Assembly: GCA_018261905.1 (NCBI GenBank) | Contig: JAGTRU010000026.1 | Location: 27,346-91,345 of the forward strand | DNA length: 64,000 nucleotides | Reading direction: 5' to 3' | Source of the DNA: Pseudomonadota bacterium | GTDB taxonomy: Bacteria > Pseudomonadota > Gammaproteobacteria > Burkholderiales > Rhodocyclaceae | Part shown: piece after piece, positions 36,345 to 43,512 of the stretch | How positions within the stretch are numbered: the first letter of the stretch is position 1 | Layout of the letters: each line of letters begins with the position of its first letter | Program-made: the position numbers and the translations under genes | The notes under the pieces: generated by a model | What the model saw: only the letters and a program-made list of their open reading frames with translations | What the model was told of the DNA's origin: nothing | Databases searched by the model: none

Positions 36345-36551
36345 GAAGTGAGCGGGAAAAGGGCCGTCAGCGCGGCAGCGCGAGCACGGCAAAAATAATG
36401 AAAAAACTCGGAGTGGCAAGACAGAACAGTTTGCCGCGGGATGTTGAAAGAGGCGACATACTGCCACGAATCCGCTTGGCTTCGGGCATCGGAGCGTGGC
36501 AGGCGGGCTGTTGGCGGGATCGAGGGGAATGGTTATTGCTTGATTCTCGAC

Positions 36552-37127
36552 ATGCTACGTATCCTGGTCATCGATGAATCGCAATCCCGTGCCGCCGAAC
36601 TCTGTGCGGGGCTGATACGCGCCGGGCACCAGGTGGCGGCGGTGCTTTCCTCGGCGCTCGATCTCAATGCGCGGATCAGGGAGATCAAGCCGGACGTGAT
36701 CCTGATCGAGACCGATGCACCATCGCGGGACACGCTGGAAAACCTGGCGGTGATGGATCGCGACATGCCGCGCCCGGTCATCATCTTCTCCCAGGATAGC
36801 GATTCGCAGACCATCCGTTCGGCCATGAAAGCCGGGGTTTCTGCCTATGTGGTGGACGGACTGGAAATATCCCGGCTCAAGCCGATCATCGATGTCGCCG
36901 TCGCCCGTTTCGAGGAACACCAGTCGCTGCGCAAGGAACTGGCCGAGGCGACCCGCAAGCTCTCCGACCGCAAGGTGGTCGACAAGGCCAAGGGGATCCT
37001 CATGAAGACCCGCGGCCTGGATGAAGAGCAGGCCTACGCGGCCTTGCGCAAGCTGGCCATGGAGCGGGCCAAGCCGATGGCGCAGGTGGCCCAGGATTTA
37101 CTCGATATGGCCAAGCTGCTGCTGTGA
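36552..37127 (+). CDS. nasT: NasT-type ANTAR antiterminator response regulator
   Basis: 191 residues. Receiver domain MLRILVIDESQSRAAELC with the phosphoacceptor region DVILIETDAPSRD, then the C-terminal ANTAR three-helix domain (KVVDKAKGILMKTRGLDEEQAYAALRKLAM). ANTAR proteins bind paired hexaloop hairpins and prevent termination; exactly such a leader lies next door before nrtA. A NasS-type sensor partner is not in the window. Start at ATG 36552 is the family-consistent choice; the upstream signal is weak. Confidence 0.92.
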   Translation: MLRILVIDESQSRAAELCAGLIRAGHQVAAVLSSALDLNARIREIKPDVILIETDAPSRDTLENLAVMDRDMPRPVIIFSQDSDSQTIRSAMKAGVSAYVVDGLEISRLKPIIDVAVARFEEHQSLRKELAEATRKLSDRKVVDKAKGILMKTRGLDEEQAYAALRKLAMERAKPMAQVAQDLLDMAKLLL

Positions 37128-37131
37128 ACGG

Positions 37132-37179
37132 TGCTCCCTATTCGTGCGTCAGGATGCTGCGGTGCACTATGCGGGTGCA
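37132..37179 (+). promoter_or_regulatory. Tandem NtrC enhancer sites
   Basis: Site 2 (37163-37179) TGCACTATGCGGGTGCA matches the NtrC consensus TGCACYNNNNTGGTGCA at all but one position. Site 1 (37132-37148) TGCTCCCTATTCGTGCG matches at all but three. Centres are 31 bp apart, at about -141 and -110 from the predicted start, the same layout as the glnAp2 enhancers. Confidence 0.75.
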
Positions 37180-37254
37180 TGTTCCGGCGCGGTGGGAATT
37201 TGCAAAAGCACCAAAAAGCGCGTGAATTCAAGGTTTATTACTTTAGCCATAACG

Positions 37255-37270
37255 TGGCACGTGCTTTGCT
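37255..37270 (+). promoter_or_regulatory. Sigma-54 promoter of the nrt-nir-nas operon
   Basis: TGGCACGTGCTTTGCT fits the -24/-12 consensus TGGCACGrNNNTTGCW at every conserved base except r, with GG and GC 10 bases apart. The predicted start is about 37281, just ahead of the first ANTAR hairpin. Confidence 0.88.
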
Positions 37271-37283
37271 TATAAGACAACAG

Positions 37284-37373
37284 ATCGGATCAATGGCGGT
37301 TCGATAACGAAATTCCAGTGCCGGCTGGCGACATACCCGCAGGACGGCACAAGATTCAAGGACAACGGCGTCC
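37284..37373 (+). promoter_or_regulatory. ANTAR (NasT) antiterminator RNA: paired hexaloop hairpins
   Basis: P1 at 37284-37305: arms ATCGGATC and GGTTCGAT (8 pairs including G-U) with hexaloop AATGGC. P2 at 37360-37373: arms GGAC and GTCC with hexaloop AACGGC. Both loops have A at position 1 and G at position 4, the ANTAR recognition bases. The 3' half of P2 overlaps the following terminator, so P2 formation excludes termination. Confidence 0.8.
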
Positions 37374-37415
37374 ATCACTTTCAGCTCAGGCTGCAAGCGA
37401 TGTACGCCGTTTTTT
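37365..37415 (+). terminator. Leader terminator controlled by NasT
   Basis: Arms ACGGCGTCCATC (37365-37376) and GATGTACGCCGT (37399-37410) pair over 12 bases with one mismatch, followed by six T. The nrtA start is 35 bases further on. Confidence 0.85.
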
Positions 37416-37449
37416 GTTGCCCAGAATTTTTATTGATCAGGAGTTGAAG

Positions 37450-38709
37450 ATGAGCGATGTTTTCGACAACAAGGTTTCTCGCCGCGATTTTCTCAAATAC
37501 GGTGCTGCCCTCGGCGGTAGCGCCTCTCTGCTTGGAGGTGGTCTGATGAGTGCAGGTAGCGCTTGGGCGGCGGGCTCCGATGCCCCGGAAAAGAAGGAAG
37601 TCCGCATCGGCTTCATCCCGCTGACCGACTGCGCCTCGGTGGTCATGGCGGCGGTCAACAAGTTCGACGAAAAGTACGGCATTAAGATCATCGCCACCAA
37701 GGAAGCGAGCTGGGCTTCGGTGCGCGACAAGCTGGTCAATGGCGAACTCGATGCGGCACACGTCCTGTACGGCCTGGTTTATGGCGTGCAGATGGGCATC
37801 GGCGGGCCGAAGAAGGACATGGCCGTGCTCATGGGCCTGAACAACAACGGCCAGGCCATCACACTGGCCAACAAGCTCAAGGAGCAGGGCGTCACCGACG
37901 GCAATTCGCTGCGCAAGCTGATTTCCAGCAAGCCCGGCGAATACACCTTCGCCCAGACCTTCCCGACTGGCACCCACGCCATGTGGCTGTACTACTGGCT
38001 GGCCGCCAACGGCATCAACCCGCTGAAGGACGTCAAGACGATCACCGTGCCGCCACCGCAGATGGTCGCCAACATGCGCGTCGGCAACATGGACGGCTAC
38101 TGCGTCGGCGAGCCGTGGAACAACCGCGCCATCATCGACAACATTGGCTTTACGGCCACCACGACGCAGGACATCTGGACCGACCATCCGGAAAAGGTGC
38201 TCGGCACGACCGCCGATTTCGTTGCCAAAAACCCGAACACGGCCCGCGCCATGACTGCCGCCATTCTCGAAGCCGGCCGCTGGATTGATGCCTCGCTGGC
38301 CAACCGCCGCAAGACGGCGGAAGTGATCGCCCAGAAGTCCTACGTCAATACCGACATGGACGTCATCCTCGAACGCATGCTCGGCCGCTACAGCAATGGC
38401 CTGGGCAAGAGCTGGGACGACAAGAACTACATGAAGTTCTTCAACGACGGTCAGGTCAATTTCCCCTACCTCTCCGACGGCATGTGGTTCATGACGCAGC
38501 ACAAGCGCTGGGGCCTGCTCAAGGACGAACCGGACTACCTGGCCGTCGCCAAGAAGGTCAATCGCATCGACATCTACAAGCAGGCCGCCGCTGCCGTCGG
38601 CATCGCGCTGCCCAAGAGCGAGTTGCGCAGCAGCAAGCTGATCGATGGCGTGGTCTGGGACGGCAAGGATCCGAAGCAGTATGCCGCCGCCTTCAAGATC
38701 AAGGCCTGA
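37450..38709 (+). CDS. nrtA: Nitrate ABC transporter substrate-binding protein
   Basis: 419 residues. Twin-arginine signal with SRRDFLKYGAALGG, then the NrtA/SsuA-like bilobed domain (VRIGFIPLTDCASVVMAAV; FPTGTHAMWLYYWLAANGI). It is exported, apparently by Tat, and binds nitrate or nitrite. CAGGAGTTGAAG precedes the ATG. First structural gene after the NtrC/NasT leader. Confidence 0.94.
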   Translation: MSDVFDNKVSRRDFLKYGAALGGSASLLGGGLMSAGSAWAAGSDAPEKKEVRIGFIPLTDCASVVMAAVNKFDEKYGIKIIATKEASWASVRDKLVNGELDAAHVLYGLVYGVQMGIGGPKKDMAVLMGLNNNGQAITLANKLKEQGVTDGNSLRKLISSKPGEYTFAQTFPTGTHAMWLYYWLAANGINPLKDVKTITVPPPQMVANMRVGNMDGYCVGEPWNNRAIIDNIGFTATTTQDIWTDHPEKVLGTTADFVAKNPNTARAMTAAILEAGRWIDASLANRRKTAEVIAQKSYVNTDMDVILERMLGRYSNGLGKSWDDKNYMKFFNDGQVNFPYLSDGMWFMTQHKRWGLLKDEPDYLAVAKKVNRIDIYKQAAAAVGIALPKSELRSSKLIDGVVWDGKDPKQYAAAFKIKA

Positions 38710-38738
38710 GCCCGCTCACGACCATGAAAGGAAAGACC

Positions 38739-39671
38739 ATGTCTGCCATTTCCCTTCCGCTGGCCGGGCTGAGTCCAGCCCCGGACAGCAAACCTTCAGT
38801 GGATGAGCCCATGCCCAACGACACTTCTTCCCCGTCCGCGCTGCTCAAGGTGGCGCCGGCCGCCACCCGGCCCGTGCGCAGCGATTTCGACCTGGCGGTG
38901 AAAAGCTTCATCCGCCAGGTGGTGCCGCCGGTCCTCGGTTTTGCGCTGCTCATCGGCATCTGGCACCTGGTCACCCTGTCTTCCGGCGGCAGCGTGCCCG
39001 GGCCGCTGCAGACCTGGAAGGAGGCGCTGGTGGTGTTTGCCGATCCGTTCTACCAGAACGGTCCGAACGATCAGGGCATCGGCTGGAACATCCTGTCGTC
39101 GCTCAAGCGCGTCGCCATCGGTTTCGGCATTGCTGCCGCCGTCGGCATTCCGGCCGGTTTCCTGCTCGGCCGCTTCAAGACCCTGTCGGACATGATCAAT
39201 CCGCTGATCAGCCTGCTCCGCCCGGTGTCGCCGCTGGCCTGGCTGCCGATCGGTCTGCTCGTCTTCAAGCGGGCCGACCCGGCGGCGACCTGGACCATCT
39301 TCATCTGCTCGATCTGGCCGATGATTCTCAACACCGCCCAGGGCGTGCAGCGCGTGCCACAGGATTACATGAACGTGGCGCGCGTCCTCAGCCTGTCGGA
39401 ATGGAAGATTTTCACCAAGATCCTGTTCCCCGCCGTGCTGCCCTACATGCTGACCGGCATCCGCCTGTCCATCGGCACCGCCTGGCTGGTCATCGTCGCC
39501 GCGGAAATGCTCACCGGCGGCGTCGGCATCGGTTTCTGGGTGTGGGACGAATGGAACAACCTCAAGGTCGAGCACATCATCATCGCCATCTTCGTCATCG
39601 GCATCGTCGGGCTGCTGCTCGAACAAAGCCTGGTGCTGCTGGCCAAGCGTTTCAGCTACGAACAGAACTGA
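38739..39671 (+). CDS. nrtB: Nitrate ABC transporter permease
   Basis: 310 residues with about six membrane helices after a long N-terminal cytoplasmic tail (about 60 residues, Pro/Ser/Ala-rich). The BPD_transp_1 coupling segment is VARVLSLSEWKIFTKILFPAVLP. Start at ATG 38739 after AAAGGAAAGACC; an in-frame ATG at 38724 is possible. Pairs with NrtA and NrtC. Confidence 0.93.
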   Translation: MSAISLPLAGLSPAPDSKPSVDEPMPNDTSSPSALLKVAPAATRPVRSDFDLAVKSFIRQVVPPVLGFALLIGIWHLVTLSSGGSVPGPLQTWKEALVVFADPFYQNGPNDQGIGWNILSSLKRVAIGFGIAAAVGIPAGFLLGRFKTLSDMINPLISLLRPVSPLAWLPIGLLVFKRADPAATWTIFICSIWPMILNTAQGVQRVPQDYMNVARVLSLSEWKIFTKILFPAVLPYMLTGIRLSIGTAWLVIVAAEMLTGGVGIGFWVWDEWNNLKVEHIIIAIFVIGIVGLLLEQSLVLLAKRFSYEQN

Positions 39672-39685
39672 GTCGGAGAGTCACC

Positions 39686-40477
39686 ATGAAAAAAATCGTC
39701 CAAATCGAAAATGTCGGTCAGACCTTCGAGACCAAGAAGGGCAACTTCATCGCCCTGCGCGATGTCGATCTCGACATCCGCGAAGGCGAGTTCGTCACCC
39801 TGATCGGCCACTCCGGCTGCGGCAAATCGACCCTGCTCAACCTGATTTCCGGCCTGACCCTGCCGACCAGCGGCGTCATGCTCTGCGACAACCGCGAAAT
39901 CGCCGGGCCCGGCCCGGAACGCGCCGTCGTCTTCCAGAATCATTCGCTGCTCCCCTGGCTGACTTGTTTCGACAACATCTACCTGGCTGTCGAGCGCGTC
40001 TTCGGAGACAAGGAAGGCAAGCCGAAACTGCGCCAGCGCACGCTTGACGCGCTCGCCCTGGTCGGCCTGATGCATGCCGAAACCAAGTTCCCGAACGAGA
40101 TTTCCGGCGGCATGAAGCAGCGCGTCGGCATCGCCCGGGCACTCGCCATGGAACCGAAGATCCTGCTCATGGACGAGCCGTTCGGGGCGCTCGACGCACT
40201 GACCCGCGCCAACCTGCAGGACGAACTGCTGCGCATCGTCGACGCCACCGGCGCGACCACCGTCATGGTGACGCACGATGTCGATGAAGCAGTGCTCCTT
40301 TCCGACCGCGTCGTGATGCTGACCAACGGCCCGGCGGCGACCATCGGCGAGATTCTCGAGGTGCCGCTGGCCCGGCCGCGCGACCGCGTGGCGCTGGCCA
40401 GCGATCCGGTCTTCGCCAGCTGTCGCGGCGCGATCCTCGAATTCCTCTACCAGAAGCAACTGCGCGTTGCCGCCTGA
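39686..40477 (+). CDS. nrtC: Nitrate ABC transporter ATP-binding protein
   Basis: 263 residues. Walker A GHSGCGKST, signature ISGGMKQRVGIARALAM, Walker B ILLMDEPFGALD, and the H-loop MVTHDVDEA. A single-domain ATPase of NrtD/SsuB type, without the NrtA-like C-terminal fusion seen in cyanobacterial NrtC. GGAGAGTCACC precedes the ATG. Confidence 0.93.
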   Translation: MKKIVQIENVGQTFETKKGNFIALRDVDLDIREGEFVTLIGHSGCGKSTLLNLISGLTLPTSGVMLCDNREIAGPGPERAVVFQNHSLLPWLTCFDNIYLAVERVFGDKEGKPKLRQRTLDALALVGLMHAETKFPNEISGGMKQRVGIARALAMEPKILLMDEPFGALDALTRANLQDELLRIVDATGATTVMVTHDVDEAVLLSDRVVMLTNGPAATIGEILEVPLARPRDRVALASDPVFASCRGAILEFLYQKQLRVAA

Positions 40478-40499
40478 ACCACCGAACCAAGGAACGACC

Positions 40500-42959
40500 G
40501 TGAGCAAACAAAGACTGGTACTGATCGGTAACGGCATGGCCGGTGTGCGCACCCTCGAAGAGCTGCTCAAGCTGGCCCCGGAGATGTACGACATCACCGT
40601 CTTCGGTGCCGAGCCGCATGGCAACTACAACCGCATCCTGCTCTCGCCGGTGCTGGCCGGCGAGATGACGGTGCCCGACATCATGCTCAACGACCTCGAC
40701 TGGTATCGCGAGCACGGCATCACGCTGCATGTCGGCAAAAAAGTCACGCAGATCGACCGCGTCCGCCGCCAGGTCATCGCCGACGACGGCACGACCGCCG
40801 GCTACGACCGCCTGCTCATCGCCACCGGCTCGAAGCCCTTCATCCTGCCGATCCCGGGCAACGATCTGCCGGGTGTCATCGGCTATCGCGACATCGCCGA
40901 CACCCAGGCGATGATCGACACCTCGAACACCCACCGGCACGCCGTCGTCATCGGCGCCGGTCTGCTCGGTCTGGAAGCGGCCAACGGCCTGAAGCTGCGC
41001 GGCATGGACGTGACCGTCGTGCATCTCGGCGAATGGATCATGGAACGCCAGCTCGACAAGCAGGCGGCCGACATGCTGCAAGCCTCGCTGGAAGCCAAGG
41101 GCCTGAAATTCCTGCTGCCCAAGCAGACGGAAATGCTGATCGCCGCGCCGGACGGCCGGGTTGGCGCCATCCGCTTCAAGGACGGCAGCGAGATTCCCGC
41201 CGACCTCGTGGTCATGGCCGCCGGCATCCGCCCTGATGCGGCGCTCGCCGAAGCGGCCGGCATCCACTGCAATCGCGGCATCGTCGTCAATGACACGATG
41301 CAGACCTACGACCCGCGCGTCTACGCCGTCGGCGAGTGCGCCAACCATCGCGGCACGGCCTACGGTCTGGTGGCGCCTTTGTTCGACCAGGCCAAGGTCT
41401 GTGCCAATCACCTGGCCAATTTCGGCATCGGCCGCTACCAGGGCTCGGTGACCTCGACCAAGCTCAAGGTCACCGGCATCGACGTCTTCTCGGCCGGCGA
41501 TTTCATCGGCACCCCGGAGACCGAGGAAATCGTCCTGCACGACCGCAGCGGCGGCGTGTACAAGAAGCTCGTGCTGGCCAAGGACAAGCTGGTCGGCGCC
41601 GTGATGTACGGCGACACCGTCGATGGCGGCTGGTATTTCCAGTTGCTGCGCGAAGGCAAGTCGATCGAGGAATTGCGCGATCACCTGATGTTCGGCCAGT
41701 CCTACGCCCAGTCGCATCTCGGCGACACCGGCCACGCCGGCAACACGATGGCGGCGACGATGCCCGACGAGGCCCAGGTCTGCGGCTGCAACGGCGTCTG
41801 CAAGGGAACGATCGTCAAGGCGATCAAGGAAAACGGCCTGTTTTCGCTCGACGAAGTGAAAAAGCACACCAAGGCCGCATCGTCCTGCGGTTCGTGCAGC
41901 GGCCTGGTCGAGCAGATCCTCGCCTCGACGCTGGGCGGCGCCTACCAGGCCGTCGACCGCACGAACAAGGCGCTCTGCGGCTGTACCGAACACGGCCATG
42001 GCGCTGTCCGCCAGGCCATCCGCGAGCACCACCTGCTGAGCATTCCCGCGGTCATGGAACACCTCGCCTGGCAAACGCCGAATGGCTGCGCCACCTGCCG
42101 GCCGGCCCTCAATTACTACCTGATCTCGAGCTGGCCGCACGAAGCCATCGACGATCCGCAGAGCCGCTTCATCAACGAACGGGCGCACGCCAACATCCAG
42201 AAGGACGGCACCTATTCGGTGATTCCGCAGATGATGGGCGGCGTCACGACGCCGGCCGAACTCAAGCGCATCGCCGAAGTCGCCGAGAAATACAACGTGC
42301 CGACGGTGAAGGTGACCGGCGGCCAGCGCATCGACCTGCTCGGCATCAAGAAGGCCGACCTGCCGAAGGTCTGGGCCGATCTCGGGATGCCTTCCGGGCA
42401 CGCCTACGGCAAGTCGATCCGCACCGTCAAAACCTGTGTCGGCGACGAGCACTGCCGTTTCGGCACCCAGTCGTCGATGTCGATGGGCATTGCGCTGGAA
42501 AAGATGCTCTTCGCCATGTGGTCGCCGCACAAGGTCAAGCTGGCCGTTTCCGGCTGCCCGCGCAACTGCGCCGAAGCCGGCATCAAGGACGTCGGTGTGA
42601 TCGGCGTCGATAGCGGCTGGGAACTCTACGTCGGCGGCAACGGCGGTATCAAGACCGAAGTGGCGCAATTCTTCTGCAAGGTGACGACGCGCGACGAAGT
42701 CATGGAATACGCCGGCGCCTTCCTGCAGCTGTACCGCGAAGAGGGCTGGTATCTCGAACGCACGGTGCACTGGCTCGAACGGGTCGGCCTCGACGGCGTC
42801 AGGAAACAGGTGCTCGACAACGCCGAGCGCCGCCGGGAACTCCACGAGCGCCTGCTCTATTCGCTGCAGGGCGCCGTCGATCCCTGGGCGGCACGGCAGC
42901 AGGGCCCGGCCCACCGGGAGTTCGAACCGATCAAATTTTTCGACAAGGTGCCCGCATGA
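40500..42959 (+). CDS. nirB: NADH-dependent nitrite reductase, large subunit
   Basis: 819 residues with GTG start after AAGGAACGACC. FAD domain MAGVRTLEELL, NAD domain VVIGAGLLGLEAANGL, BFD-type 2Fe-2S domain (CGCNGVCKGTIVKAI ... CGSCSGLVEQI) followed by a second Cys cluster (CGCTEHGHG, CATCRPALNYY), then sirohaem/4Fe-4S domain with CVGDEHCRFG and CPRNCAEAG. Reduces nitrite to ammonium with NADH in the cytosol. Sirohaem may be completed by the CbiX encoded nearby. Confidence 0.96.
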   Translation: MSKQRLVLIGNGMAGVRTLEELLKLAPEMYDITVFGAEPHGNYNRILLSPVLAGEMTVPDIMLNDLDWYREHGITLHVGKKVTQIDRVRRQVIADDGTTAGYDRLLIATGSKPFILPIPGNDLPGVIGYRDIADTQAMIDTSNTHRHAVVIGAGLLGLEAANGLKLRGMDVTVVHLGEWIMERQLDKQAADMLQASLEAKGLKFLLPKQTEMLIAAPDGRVGAIRFKDGSEIPADLVVMAAGIRPDAALAEAAGIHCNRGIVVNDTMQTYDPRVYAVGECANHRGTAYGLVAPLFDQAKVCANHLANFGIGRYQGSVTSTKLKVTGIDVFSAGDFIGTPETEEIVLHDRSGGVYKKLVLAKDKLVGAVMYGDTVDGGWYFQLLREGKSIEELRDHLMFGQSYAQSHLGDTGHAGNTMAATMPDEAQVCGCNGVCKGTIVKAIKENGLFSLDEVKKHTKAASSCGSCSGLVEQILASTLGGAYQAVDRTNKALCGCTEHGHGAVRQAIREHHLLSIPAVMEHLAWQTPNGCATCRPALNYYLISSWPHEAIDDPQSRFINERAHANIQKDGTYSVIPQMMGGVTTPAELKRIAEVAEKYNVPTVKVTGGQRIDLLGIKKADLPKVWADLGMPSGHAYGKSIRTVKTCVGDEHCRFGTQSSMSMGIALEKMLFAMWSPHKVKLAVSGCPRNCAEAGIKDVGVIGVDSGWELYVGGNGGIKTEVAQFFCKVTTRDEVMEYAGAFLQLYREEGWYLERTVHWLERVGLDGVRKQVLDNAERRRELHERLLYSLQGAVDPWAARQQGPAHREFEPIKFFDKVPA

Positions 42960-43273
42960 CCCCGCTGACCTGGAAAAAACTCTGTGCCCTCGCTGACATT
43001 CCGGCCCTTGGCAGCCGCGTTGTCGAACGTGCCAGCGGCGGCAACATCGCCGTCTTCCGCACTTCCGACGATGCCGTGTTTGCCGTGCTCGACGCCTGTC
43101 CGCACAAGCAGGGGCCGTTGTCGCAGGGCATCGTGCATGGCCACAAGGTGACCTGTCCGCTGCATGGTCAGAACATCGACCTGGAAAGCGGCCACGTCGT
43201 GGCGCCGGATACCGGCTGCACCCGGCGTTTCAACGCCAGGGTCGATAACGGCGAGGTCTGGCTGGAGCTATGA
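42956..43273 (+). CDS. nirD: NADH-dependent nitrite reductase, small subunit (Rieske-type)
   Basis: 105 residues. Rieske-like 2Fe-2S fold with CPHKQGPL and CPLHGQNIDLESGHV, retaining Cys and His in both loops. Overlaps nirB by 4 bases (ATGA). The stop lies exactly at the left end of the 239-bp inverted-repeat element. Confidence 0.93.
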   Translation: MTPLTWKKLCALADIPALGSRVVERASGGNIAVFRTSDDAVFAVLDACPHKQGPLSQGIVHGHKVTCPLHGQNIDLESGHVVAPDTGCTRRFNARVDNGEVWLEL

Positions 43274-43511
43274 ACCTTGAAACCTCAGTTGACCGCTTAT
43301 CCACCTCAGGCAAGCCGCATGAACACTGGTTTTAGTGCCTTCGAGCTCATTCACCCAACGGGTGAGAGCGCTACGCGGCCGCTGGCACATCTGGTCGGGC
43401 GCCCGGCTTTGGCGCTCCTTCTTGCAGGCATGAGCCTGCCGCGGCGTCGCTTCGCGCCGGCCATCCCGCCCAGACGCACCAACAGCCGCGTCCTACTGAG
43501 GTTTCAAGGTT
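43273..43511. mobile_element. MITE-like element with 17-bp perfect terminal inverted repeats
   Basis: The left end AACCTTGAAACCTCAGT (43273-43289) is the exact reverse complement of the right end ACTGAGGTTTCAAGGTT (43495-43511). The interior (about 205 bp) has no convincing ORF. It lies precisely between the nirD stop and the nasA start inside an operon. No clear target-site duplication is visible. Confidence 0.7.
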
Positions 43512-43512
43512 A

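Noticed and set aside
37318..37450. Upstream extension of nrtA
   Set aside because: The frame is open, but it would run through the ANTAR leader and terminator. The twin-arginine signal begins at the ATG at 37450, which has a good ribosome-binding site.
40263..42914. 883-codon open frame on the reverse strand over nirB
   Set aside because: The forward frame is an unmistakable nirB with all cluster motifs. In G+C-rich DNA the antisense frame stays open by codon bias; its translation is low-complexity and matches no family.
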